Source of the DNA: Brasenia schreberi | Lineage: Eukaryota > Streptophyta > Magnoliopsida > Nymphaeales > Cabombaceae | Assembly (NCBI GenBank): GCA_036023115.1 | Contig: JAYKKT010000048.1 | Span: forward strand, 3,682,001 to 3,746,000 | DNA length: 64,000 nucleotides | Direction of reading: 5' to 3' | Shown here: positions 23,754-34,345 of the stretch, piece by piece | Position numbering within the stretch: position 1 is the stretch's first letter | Layout: every line of letters begins with the position of its first letter | Notes under the pieces: model-generated | Seen by the model: only the letters and a program-made list of their open reading frames with translations | What the model was told of the DNA's origin: nothing | Database searches by the model: none | Made by a program: the position numbers and the translations under genes

Positions 23754-24005
23754 CTAGAATTAGCTGGTTCTGGTTTCAGTTTGTTTCAAAAATCCCAGTT
23801 TTAGTTTCAGTTTTGGTTTGAATCGCCTAAAACTAGAAAAAACATTAAAAGTTTTGTGATTTAAAAAAACAAAAATATAGAACAGGCGATTAGCCATTCT
23901 TGTTTTGGCCCGGTTCCAGTTTCCCGTAAGGTGGATTTGAAGCCGGACCAGGTGGTCCCCGGTTCTGCGTCCAGCTTGACCAGTTCCGATTCCGGCCGTG
24001 TCTCT
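23754..24005 (+). repeat. CCGGTT-rich MITE, copy 1
   Basis: One of four ~255-280 bp copies. It starts with a worn form of TAGACATGGCCGGTT and ends CCGGCCGTGTCTC, the inverted end. It has no coding capacity. The internal wording (ggttccagtttc, ggtggtccccggttc) is shared with copies 2-4. Confidence 0.7.
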
Positions 24006-24641
24006 CTAAAACACCGGGCGAACACTTTATAAGGGGGGTGATGGAGGCCCGTTAAAAGAGAACAAGAAAATATGATTTTGTTTCCAAGAAAAACGCTAAT
24101 ATGGCATAAGATAGAGCATAATAGCAAATGAGAATTAGGGGTTCATATTTTTCGAAAGATCATATGAGCCACCTCTCATAAATTTCACCTTTGCCTCTCC
24201 CCAAAATATTTTCTAGGTCTGCCATTAATGCGCAGGTTTTAGTTTTTGGTTGGCAGCCAACATCGTGCGAGTAAGAATCAAGGGTCGAGAACAGTTCAAA
24301 TAAACTTATTTACTTGTAAGCGCAGTCTAGATGACAGATATCTGTCGTATGTAAAGGACAAGTTCTGAGTAGAAAAAGCAATAGTTCACCCGGCTAGGTG
24401 GTCAGTTCATAAGTTCAAGGTCGTGAATTCAATACCAGGTGTGCATCTATCTTGGTCCCCCCGTTGTACAGAAAAACTTCAAACTGTCTTGCACACTCAT
24501 CAAGGTTGATCTGGGCCTACAAAACAAATTGAACAAGTGCATTACTATTATCAGATTTTCTTGATTCAGATCTTTGTAAGGAAGATGATTTGGTGGTATA
24601 TCAATTGCGGCGCAAAATAATGTTCGGACCCGTGAGCATCT

Positions 24642-24867
24642 GTAACAAAAACTAAAACCAGAACTGGAACCAAATGAAGCATTCACCTCATTAAGTAGAT
24701 GGGACCGGTGCCTGTGATGTAACGGCTAGTGCCGGAGATTTTGTGGAGTCAGGAGTAACAAAAACTAAAACCAGAACTGGAACCAAATGAAGCATTCACC
24801 TCATTAAGTAGATGGGACCGGTGCCTGTGATGTAACGGCTAGTGCCGGAGATTTTGTGGAGTCAGGA
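24642..24867. repeat. Perfect 113-bp tandem duplication
   Basis: The block from gtaacaaaaactaaaacc to ggagtcagga occurs at 24642-24754 and again at 24755-24867, with no difference that I can see. Confidence 0.95.
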
Positions 24868-25027
24868 TGGAAACAAAGGTTGAAGACTGTAATGGCAGAA
24901 AGACCTGAACACAACATGTTTTCCATGCTCCCATAGGAACACTAAAGCTTGCTAAAGCTAATTAAACTAAGAAGGCAGTGGAGCTCATGCAAACAGCGGA
25001 GAAGCACCGGAAACTGGCCATTACCAC

Positions 25028-25286
25028 CTAGACATGGCTGGTTCCTAGAACAAAGAACCATAACCGAACTGAGACACGACCGGTTCTGTTTCAGTTCCAC
25101 TTAAAGTCCTAAACCGCCCACAAGCGGAAGAAGTCAAAACTTTTAAAACCAAAAAAGATCTGGAACCCGCATTTTGGAAATACCAGTTCAGGTTCCGAGC
25201 TAAACAGAGTGGCTCCCAATTTGGCCGGTTCTTGGCCCAGTTCAATTCCAAGAATAGCTGGGCCGGTTGCAAACCGGTTATGTCTA
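25028..25286 (+). repeat. CCGGTT-rich MITE, copy 2
   Basis: Left end CTAGACATGGCTGGTTCC and right end AACCGGTTATGTCTA are inverted repeats of each other. This is the clearest terminal-repeat pair of the family. Confidence 0.78.
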
Positions 25287-26005
25287 TTGCCACTTCTAAA
25301 TAGTGAGCTCTCATGGAAGGAAAAGTCACCAATGTCATTACAATTTCGTTTAAAATATTTGACTTTATGTTTGAAAATCTATTTGAACTCCCATGAGAGC
25401 AGCTCGTGGTTGCTAATCTGGCTAGGAGTTCGATTAGCCTGTCCTTGTATTAGGCTTACAATGAGTATATAAAGACTGAGTCCAGCTCCTGTTTGGCTTG
25501 TTTAGCAACCATTTAAGTGAGAGATCAAAATCTTCAGCTTCTTTTGAGAATGAAATCTCTCATCCTTCACCCTCGTTCTCATTCGGCAGCTCAATGAGGA
25601 AGAGCATCAAGATGCATCTCTATTTCTCTCCTAGCATTACAGTATCAAGAGAATCTGCAGAACAAACACAGCTTTTGGCCAGGTCTAGAAGGCTTATGTG
25701 CAGAAGAAAACAAAACCAAGTATTTTTCAACACTAAGTGGGATCAGCTGCGTGGATTCTCGCTCGCGGTAGAGCTCCATACCGTGTCATAGTAGCATTTG
25801 CCTCTAAATAAAACAATTAAAACAAAGGCAAGAATGAATTGCACCAGCACCAGGCACTGCTTCTTTACAGATACAGTAAGTTTGCCTCTGTGGAAGATCT
25901 GGAAAAAGTAAACCTCTGTGAGCATTTGATGAATCTACAAAAGAATTGCATGAGAAGAAAAATGCACATCGAAATATTGGCATGCAAAATGAAGCCAATT
26001 GCATA

Positions 26006-26155
26006 TCAAAATTCTGATTCACACTTATCAGGTACAGAATCTGCTCCTAATTCACTCGAAATGGGTCCATCTTCATCTTCATCCACAACAGACTCATTTG
26101 TGGCGGTATGCCCACTAGAGTGGTTTTCATCAATAGCCTGTCTAACAAACTGACC
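26006..26155 (-). pseudogene. TOC1: Cut-off C-terminal tail of TOC1
   Basis: Open frame continuous with exon 6 past the internal TGA: end of the CCT domain (GQFVRQ), then an acidic tail (DEDEDGPISSE ... CESEF) and TGA. Its clean reading shows the stop is recent or is a sequencing error. Confidence 0.85.
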
Positions 26156-28319
26156 TCAAATGCGCGGCTTGTTTTCTGCAAGTCGTTTTCGATTTACATA
26201 CCGAATCTTTTTATCAAAGCAGCGATCTTTCCTCTTGTTCCTAAATTTAACCAGTGCAGCTTCTCTCCTGGCCAAAGAACCAGACTTCACTTCAGAAACT
26301 AAGAAGTTAGCTGGGGCCACCCAACTGTGCTGTGTTTGCATCTGTGCTGCTTGTGCGCTAAGCCCAAGTAGATAATATGAAATGGGCGCCATGAGAGGCA
26401 CATGCCATTGTGAAAGACCACTATAACTATGCATCAAGCTTGATACAACATGATTTGGACTCTCCATTGAGCTTCCTTGAACCATATCCGCAGCAGCCGG
26501 CTGGGGCAATTGTAACACTCCTGGCATATATATTGGAGACTGAGCAACTGGCTGATGACCAACAACACTGTGGTTGCAAGGATTGCTAGGATACAACTGA
26601 GCACCAGGTCCCTGCTCATTGGATGAGAACCAACCTGGGGTATAGTCGTAAGCCGCAGCTTTACTATGGTTGGTAGAAGACAACAGTAGCCCAGATCCCT
26701 CTTTACCAGACATTTCGAGTCCATATGAAATTTCAGATTGTTTAGGCATGAGGTTTGTCATATAAGCAAGGTTGGCATCGACGTTTGATCTGTTAGCTAA
26801 AGAATCGTGCTTGGTTTCTTCATATCTAGGTGAGTCATGATCATCAAAAACCTGGTTTGCAAGGGGGAACTCATTTCCTGAGCTACAAAGTTCAGTTGCC
26901 GATGAGCTTTTGTTTGAACATCTGGAATCAGCATCTGTGTTTGCAGGAACATTTGATCTCATGTATGTAAAGAAGGCTGATGACTCTCCAACCTTGAGCT
27001 CGCTGCGCCTTGGGCGTGACAATGCTCCTGACAACATGACTGCTCAATGAAGATAGCATTTGAAAAATGAAGATAAGAAAGAAGAGGAAACTTTAGGTGG
27101 GCACAAGATTGCTCACCCGGCTGACTGCTGGTTTGTAGAACTCGAGCTCCACTCTCCGGTCGACACTCAAGTTGAAGTTCCAAAGAAACAGCATTTGACT
27201 GCAAAAGATTATGTGAAATGAGAATCAACTATCCATTCAACATGCCTAGAGACCGATAAATGGGTAACTCCCTTGCTCATAAACTTCTTGCTAGCTCAAC
27301 CGATTTATGATGGGCAGGACATGAATAAAGAAACTACAAAACGAGATGAGGCAATGCCCTTGTCAAAATTTAAGTTCCTATCAAACATGCAATCAACAAC
27401 AAGGATGCACTGTGCATATCCATATCATGCAATACCCTTCTCAAAATAAAAGTTCACCACCAAACATACATCACATTTGTGACGATTCAATGTGTTTGCT
27501 TCTGGTCCTGCATTCCTTTTGGAGTTCTGTTCAACTGTATCATCAGAAAACAGATTCGTGCTGTTAGTGTTTGTGTCACTCCGATCAGATGTAAGTAGAT
27601 CAACGTGTAGAATGTTCTTCTCCGAGAGCCTGAGCTGTAACTCATGGTAACAATGTAATCAGAATTATTCACTACCAAAACAACCAAGAGAAGATATATC
27701 TCAATTCCAACCATTTTTCTCCTCCTCCACATGTGAGTCCAAAGATTGAGCAATTCATTAGTTCTCAAATTTTTCACAAGGTAGTCTGCAGCTCCGAGTC
27801 TCAAGCATTTAACGACGACGGAAACCTCATCTTTAGCAGACATCACTGGGAACAATCAACCGACAGAAAAAGAAACAGTTTGCATTAGCACCAAGGGTGA
27901 AAATTGGGAGAGGAAGGATGGATATTAAAATGAAACGTACTAATTATTGGTATTCTACGCAAATCCTTTTCCCTTGTGATATACTTCACCATCTTAAATC
28001 CTTTTTTAACAGGAAGATCAATCTCTGAGAGTATGATATCAATCTCCTGCCCTTCAGCATTTAAAACATCAATCACCTGCTTCGGGGTCTTTACAGCAGT
28101 TACTGGCAATTATTTCACAAAGTTAGCAAGAATGGGATCCAATTGCGTTAAAGTAAGGAAACTCATACCTTGGTAGGAGCACTTGCATAGCAATTCGAGA
28201 GCTTCATGACAGCTTTTGGCGTCACTGTCACACAACAAAATCCTCACCTTGCTTCTATCAAGCATTTGACTGGTGCCACCTTCGTCTTCGTTCAATCTAT
28301 CACTCTTCTGGGACATCAT
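26156..28319 (-). CDS. TOC1: TOC1 / PRR1 clock pseudo-response regulator, with premature stop
   Basis: Six coding exons in phase: 28319-28169, 28102-27941, 27845-27712, 27634-27470, 27198-27117, 27039-26156; about 525 aa. The pseudo-receiver domain (about residues 21-140) includes [11 protein letters not shown], the IILSEIDLP site with Glu where true receivers have the phospho-Asp, and [20 protein letters not shown]. The C-terminus has [11 protein letters not shown] and a CCT domain ([37 protein letters not shown]). TOC1 is a nuclear, evening-phased transcriptional repressor of morning clock genes such as CCA1 and LHY. A TGA at 26156-26158 comes right after PRI. The frame then continues GQFVRQAIDENHSSGH and an acidic tail to a natural TGA at 26006-26008, so one codon (CGA in relatives, by inference) has become a stop. 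The product lacks the last few CCT residues and ~49 in total. Start chosen at the first ATG (28319). Confidence 0.94.
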
Positions 28320-28900
28320 CAATCGTCACTACCAAAAATCATATGAAAACCAGCAAAAAGCTGAATCAAGATGAAACAATCTCTTGTAAAGGAAGACTCG
28401 GGTCATAAACCAGCAGAATCCATATTCATCAACCATCTACCTTCCAACCCCTACATCCATTCCTCCTCAATCATCAATCAAAACCATTAGTTTCTCGCAG
28501 AAGAAGGCTAAAAATGCTCGCTTCCCATTAATCCCATCTTCAATAGCAATAACTTGGGATACAAGGCCGTGGCATAAACATTTTCTTCTAGCGATTTCGT
28601 ACGGATTTTCCCTCTAAAGATGAGAATATGCGATACCAACAGAGAGATAGATTCTTCGTTTCCTCTTCTTCCTCCTTTTCTTCAATATCTTCGCCATCTT
28701 CTTCTCCTGCTCATCGCTTCACACACTCTTTAACACAAAGAAAAAGGAAACCGCCCCACAACAACACACACGTACACGAGAGAGAGAGAGAGAGAGAGAA
28801 AGAGGGAGTCGATCGGCGGCATTTACAAAGAAGGACGGCCCATTGTTTCTCCACTACATCTGCAACGCGGTTGTTTCGTAGCGAAATGGGATGAATTCAT
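28320..28900 (-). promoter_or_regulatory. TOC1 5' UTR and proximal promoter (approximate)
   Basis: Non-coding stretch upstream of the TOC1 ATG, with a GA microsatellite at 28780-28800 that often marks plant 5' leaders. The transcription start is not visible from sequence alone. Confidence 0.45.
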
Positions 28901-29185
28901 GGGAAAATCTCCAGTCTTTCCCTCGTTTCGTGAAGAAACTCTATGCATTCGTGGAAAATTTCGCAGATTCTCAGTGGACCAACCAAACAGCAGCAAACTT
29001 TTCCCCTATCTTTTCAATGGGGAAAAGCCGCAAACAGATACTTATCTGAAATTGAATGTTCTTTTTCCAAGATATTTTCATGGCCGCTGCAAGTGGGCTT
29101 CTAAATGTGGGTAATGGCAACATTGGCCCGACCGAGTCCGACCCGAATGGGGAGGAGATTACCGAACCGTATATGTATATATGCA

Positions 29186-29191
29186 CACGTG
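29186..29191. promoter_or_regulatory. G-box CACGTG upstream of TOC1
   Basis: Perfect G-box within acacgtgt, 867 bases before the TOC1 ATG. bHLH and bZIP factors (for example PIFs) bind this core. Its use here is inferred. Confidence 0.45.
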
Positions 29192-29260
29192 TATGTATGA
29201 GGTATTGAATTTTAATTATCAATAATTAACCAATTATTTGACTTAGATTTAGAGATTATC

Positions 29261-29268
29261 AGATTTTT
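29261..29268 (-). promoter_or_regulatory. CCA1-binding site AAAAATCT upstream of TOC1
   Basis: agattttt on the plus strand is the reverse complement of the CCA1-binding site. It lies 5 bases from an Evening Element. Confidence 0.5.
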
Positions 29269-29273
29269 AACGG

Positions 29274-29282
29274 AAAATATCT
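29274..29282 (+). promoter_or_regulatory. Evening Element AAAATATCT upstream of TOC1
   Basis: Exact 9-base Evening Element, 955 bases from the TOC1 ATG. In Arabidopsis, CCA1 and LHY repress TOC1 through such an element. The match is direct; function in this plant is inferred. Confidence 0.6.
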
Positions 29283-29289
29283 GGAATTT

Positions 29290-31165
29290 ACCGCATTGAA
29301 ATGGGCCCCATACACATCCTTACGGATAATTGACGGGTACGAGACGAAATTGAGGCTCGAGTAGGAGACCTATACCGTATCAGACTCACCTCATTAGTTA
29401 CAAGTATAAATATGTATATTATACATAATGTATATATGTAGAGAAAGAACGTGCTCTTAATGAGTCTTCTTTGCAATTTTGACTGTTTTATCCCTTTGAT
29501 AAAATGGTTTAAATTAAAAAAGAAAGAGCACAAAGTTTTTTATATTTTTGTCTTTTTGAAAAAACTATAATTACTTTCCTTCTTTTATTTTTCTTTGTAT
29601 TGTCAAGAAGAGTCGTTCATTCTCGCTCTCTCTACACACACATAGAAAGAGAGAGATTGGATCCTGTTCGCCATAGATGTTCACTCATTTTTTTACATGA
29701 GTATAATAACATTATTCTTTTTTAAACCCTTAAAACTTGAGGATAAATGGACATGTAATGAGAATTATTTGGTTTTCTTTTATATATGTGTGTGTGAAAG
29801 ATGAATTATATTGAATTGGTGCTAACAGTGCATGTAGAATATGGATTATATTCAATGATATTCAGTTGGTGCTCACGTTTGAAAAAACATGAACCTACTT
29901 TAATAATACGACAAGCTTATATTTACATAAGTTCAACATCTTTACATTATGAGTATAGATTGAATATAACTCAGCTCTTATATATATATATATATATATA
30001 CACGTACTTCTATATACCATATCATATCAACATATGCTTTACCATATCATATCAATATATGCTTATGTATGTATACTTAGAATGGGATCACAGTCCGATA
30101 GACCTCACAACCTTCAACCGGATTTGTCACCCCTATAAATGTATGTAACATTTCTGCTCTTAAACCAAAGTATCGTTCTTGGTTGGTTCCCGAGATGAAC
30201 AAGAGCCGAGTTAGACAAGTTGAGTACAAGTCCAACCAAAGCTAAACTGGACGTAATTCTCAACTACACTAAGTGGGCTGGCTATATCATTTCTTAATCC
30301 TCGTTATACTCGATCTTGTGTCCTGTTAGCATCTAACTCCAAAGATGCGGATGTAAATTATCTCGGTAAGCCTAAACAGCTTCTTTTCAGAGTATAGTTT
30401 TATTACAAATCATTCATAGAGAGTATAGTTTTATACTGTTTTGTTATAAAAAAATAATATTTAATCATACAACTACACATATAAGTACTAAATTATTTGA
30501 ATTTAACAGACCTTTTTAACACGTCCATATGTATTTATATATATACATATACATATATACAAAAAGAGAGAAGTTTTATTCATGCTAAATTCTACTTAAA
30601 TATTTTTACCGTATGATCAACGTTAGATATTTGAATTTAAAAACAAACATAATAACATAGAAAAATTCTGTTGAAAGGTTGGATGAAGGGGACCCTTTTC
30701 GGATATGCACCCCCTGTGTCGATCTCTAGAATTTCTTTGACTTGAATGCTTTGCTCTCCAGAAAGGATAGTAGCTCTATCTCCTTTAAGGAAGGTTGACT
30801 TCAGTCCTAAGCATTACTAGAAGTGAACCAATTTGTTTGGTTCAGCTTTTAGGAATCGTTGTTTGGTTTGGTTTTCCCTAAGTTGAGCTTAGATTGATTT
30901 GAGGTTGAGCCTATAACGAAACCTGACCACAAACACTGAGAAAAAGCAATTCAGAGCAGCCTTGTATCTCAAAACATTTATATATATGAAAACCGGATCG
31001 GTCATTCATCTCCATCTAAAAAGTTTAAGGGTTTTCAAAAGTGAACAAAAGACAATGTTGTTACATGTCCCCAAAAACGGACATGAGTATCATTTGTGGT
31101 GTGGAGTATCTAATCATTATATGTATACGTAGAACCAATGGCACACACCCTCTCTCTCTCTCTCT
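29290..31165. other. AT-rich intergenic spacer
   Basis: No gene recognised. Contains a (TA)11 run at 29979-30000 and CT/GA stretches. The open stretch at 29801-30148 is low-complexity and Tyr/Ile-rich, and is not credible as a gene. Confidence 0.5.
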
Positions 31166-31167
31166 AT

Positions 31168-31402
31168 ATATATAGAGTGAGATAATGATAGCACCTTTAG
31201 GTACTAACAAATTCAAACAAATCTCAATCATTTATATTTGGTCTCAATCATTTACATTTGGTGATCGATGGTTGAGATTTAAGATTTAAAATTTAAAAGT
31301 AAAAGTATTTTTACTTTATAAATTCAAATTCAACCATCTATCACAAAAAATGAATGATTGTGATTTGTTTGGATTTGCTAATACCTAAGAGTATTATTAG
31401 GT

Positions 31403-31408
<6 letters not shown>
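31168..31408. repeat. MITE with ~60-bp imperfect terminal inverted repeats
   Basis: The left arm has ttaggtactaacaaattcaa and caaatctcaatcattt. The right arm, reverse-complemented, reads ttaggtattagcaaatccaa and caaatcacaatcattc. The centre is short and AT-rich. It is flanked by TA repeats. Confidence 0.7.

Positions 31409-31491
<83 letters not shown>
31406..31491. repeat. (TA)n microsatellite, about 43 units
   Basis: About 86 bases of pure alternating TA between two related MITE ends. Confidence 0.95.
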
Positions 31492-31492
<1 letters not shown>

Positions 31493-31539
31493 CATGAGAG
31501 AGAGTGTCTATGTATGTATTTATACATATTTATCTAACT

Positions 31540-31608
31540 AACATCTCAACAAAAGATGAATGACTCAAATTTATTTGGATTTATTAGCACCTAAGAGTGC
31601 TAACTATA
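31540..31608. repeat. Solitary end of a second related MITE
   Basis: The segment gatgaatgactcaaatttat through cacctaagagtgctaac is a diverged copy of the right arm at 31340-31400. Confidence 0.55.
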
Positions 31609-31803
31609 GAGAGAGAGATGGACATACATGTTGGTTTATTTCAAAGCTAATTGTTGTGATTGTTTTAAAACACATGAAATATCACAAGAAAAATCTCACA
31701 AAAACATAAGAAAAACAACTTACTACATATGTTCATACATCATAAAGTACAAACAATTATATACACGGTGTTGTATTGCATTGCTATCACCCACTATCAA
31801 TTA

Positions 31804-32074
31804 TAGACATGATCGGTTCTGAGTACACAGAAACCGAACCGTTTTTCAAACTCTCTAATTTCAGTTTGAAGTTAAAACAAAACTGAAAAAATATTAAAAT
31901 TTGAAATAAAAAAATATATGAAACAATGGAACAGGTGATTTGGGACTGCTGGTTCTAGTTTCATAAAAAGTGAAACTAGAATCGAACCGAGTGATCCCGA
32001 ACCAAGCAGTTCCCGGTTTTTTACCCGGTTCGTTTTCAATCGGAACCGCCGGGCCGGTTTGCAACCGGCCACCG
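31804..32074 (+). repeat. CCGGTT-rich MITE, copy 3
   Basis: Starts TAGACATGATCGGTTCT and ends TTGCAACCGGCCACC. Shares the internal aacaggtgattt and cccggttcg wording with the other copies. It lies 67 bases upstream of the RAP-gene start. Confidence 0.75.
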
Positions 32075-32141
32075 TTCAATTCAAATATTCATCTTCATCT
32101 ATTTAAGTGGATAAAGTTGGTCCGCCTCTCTGTAGAGGGAT

Positions 32142-34345
32142 GGAGAGTCTAACCAGTCGGTTCAGCAGAACCTGCTTCTTCATACCCGATTGTCATGGCA
32201 TCACCGTTGGCACAAACCGCCCCGGTCTAGGAGTGTGCCGTTGCCTCCCGCAGGTCCACGGCTGCTTTTGTTCTACTCTCCTCTTCTCAAGCATCCCGTA
32301 CATGGAAACCGTGGGTTTGTGAGTCACAGTTCCATTGTGGGGAATCTTGACACAGTCGTCGAAGATGAAGACGATGAAGACGATGATGAAGGAAAGGAAG
32401 ATAAGATTAGCTCTGATTGGAAATCGGAGTTTTTGGGTGAAATCGACCCTTTAGGTTATCTGCCTCCGAAGCGCAGGAAGCGTCAAGAGAAGTCTCAATT
32501 ACTCGATGACGAAGACGATTCGGTAGCCATGGAGTGGTGCGTTAGAGCTCGAAGATCTGTTCTCAGAGCAATCGATACAAGGGAATTAACGGCGACCATG
32601 GAGTATTTGATGTCCTCGAAGAGGACCAAGAAGAAAAAGAAGAAGAAAGTTGGAGAGGAAAAGAGAAAGATTGGAGTCGGTAAAGAAGATTCCGATGACG
32701 AAGAGGACGAAATTCAAGCGACCCTCGATCCAAGGATTAAGAATCTGCGTGAGACTGTGATGGGAATCGGGAACGGAATGTTCGAGGAAGAAAAAGAGAG
32801 AAACAGAGAGGCTTTCATCCGAAACCTGGCTCAATTGTCGTCGGGGCCGTCGGATAAGAGGAAAGAGATTCACTTGAACAGATCGATGGTCGACGCAGCG
32901 ACAGCCGACGACGTCCTGGAAGTCGCGGTGGAGATGATATCTGCTGTGGCGAAAGGGTTATCTCCGTCACCGTTGACGCCATTAAACATCGCTACTGCAC
33001 TTCACAGGATCGCGAAGAACGTGGAGAAGGTATCGATGGTGAAATCGCAGAGATTGGCCTTTGCGCGACGAAGGCAGATGTCAATGCTTGTGGGTCTTGC
33101 AATGGCTGCCATGCCAGAGTGTTCCGCTCAGGGCATCTCTAATATAGCCTGGGCGTTGTCTAAGATCGGCGGGGATCTGCTGTACGTATCAGAGATGGAT
33201 AGAGTTGCAGAAGTAGCCTCGACGAAAACCAGCGAATTCAATGCCCAGAACGTCGCTAATCTGGCTGGAGCGTTCGCTGCAATGCGACACTCCGCACCGG
33301 AACTGTTCGCTGGATTATCAACAAGAGCGTCTGAAATCGTTCATACTTTCAATGAGCAGGAACTCACTCAATTGTTGTGGGCATTTTCATCACTTTATGA
33401 GCCCGCCGATCCTTTTCTCAATTCATTGGATGTTACATTTAGAGATGAAACAAGCCTCAGGTACTCTATTGAATCTTCCTCAATGGATATGACCGAGACA
33501 AATTGGTTCCGGCTCTCTAGGTGAGGATGAACGGTCTAGATTACTGGATTTAAGTCGGGATCAGATCGGAAATATAGCTTGGTCGTATGCAGTTCTTGGA
33601 CAAATGGGCCGAATATTTTTCAATAATGTGTGGAAGTTGCTAACTTGTTGCGAAGGACAAAGGCTTTCAGAACAATATAGAGAGGACGTGCAGTTTGGGT
33701 CACAGACTCTTCAGGCAAACCAGTGTTTGAAACTCGAATACCCGCATCTTGGATTGGTTCTAAAGAGTGAGACTGAAGAGAGAATTATGAGACTCTGCAA
33801 CACAAAGCGGTTTAACGAGAAGATAACATCAACATTTCAAAAGGAGTTAGGAAGGCTTCTCACCAGTACTGGCCTTCCATGGGTTAGAGAATATGCCGTT
33901 GATGGTTATACTGTGGATGCTGCTGTGCCTGATAAAAAGATTGCTTTGGAAATTGATGGGCCTACCCATTTCTCAAGGGGCACAGGTTTATCTGTCTCAC
34001 TGCTACTTGCGAATTTGCCTTTTCTATTGATTCCTTGGTGTTCGCGTGTGTGTTTTCATGCTCTTCTTGGTGTTAAGCTTTCTTATCATAAGCCTTTTCC
34101 GAACTGGGTGGGTTCAGCTGGGTGATTTTTAGTTGCCATTGTTATCTATCTTGATCATCCTCATATGTTAATTCTAGAGCAACAAGATTGTGTGTAATGG
34201 TTTTCTTCCCAATGAATTGCTTATTTAAATTGGCAAAGTTTGGAACTAATGCTCTTTTTACCACAGTAACACCTCTTGGACACACGATGCTGAAATGACG
34301 TTACATCAGTGCTTCTGGCTGGAAATTATCATGTGTGTGCCATGA
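32142..34345 (+). pseudogene. RAP: RAP-domain protein (chloroplast RNA-binding type), decayed
   Basis: The N-terminal open frame (32190-33523) holds an acidic stretch, WKSEFLGEIDPLGYLPPKRR, a Lys-rich block, and helical repeats (LSPSPLTPLNIATALHRIAK, QGISNIAWALSKIGG, FNAQNVANLAGAFAAMRH, ELTQLLWAFSSL). The frame then shifts near 33500 and continues LGEDERSRLLDLSRDQIGN, AWSYAVLGQMGRIFF, EQYREDVQFGSQ, and a C-terminal RAP domain (WVREYAVDGYTVDAAVPDKK, IALEIDGPTHFSRG). An intron at 33986-34266 leads to an exon reading TPLGHTMLK, TGA, RYISASGWKLS. The homologue is the plastid RAP protein needed for 16S rRNA 5' trimming. A better start is ATG 32142 (MESLTSRF), but that frame ends at ~32322 and would need another shift. 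Two frameshifts and a CGA-to-TGA type stop at 34296 argue for a pseudogene. Confidence 0.85.

Noticed and set aside
24370..24440. SINE-like A/B box words (cggctaggtggtcag, aaggtcgtgaattca)
   Set aside because: Spacing and matches are too weak, and no tail or target duplication is seen.
29801..30148. 115-codon open stretch
   Set aside because: AT-repeat-driven composition (runs of Ile and Tyr).
32586..32873. 95-codon antisense open stretch
   Set aside because: Shadow of the Lys/Glu-rich RAP coding region.
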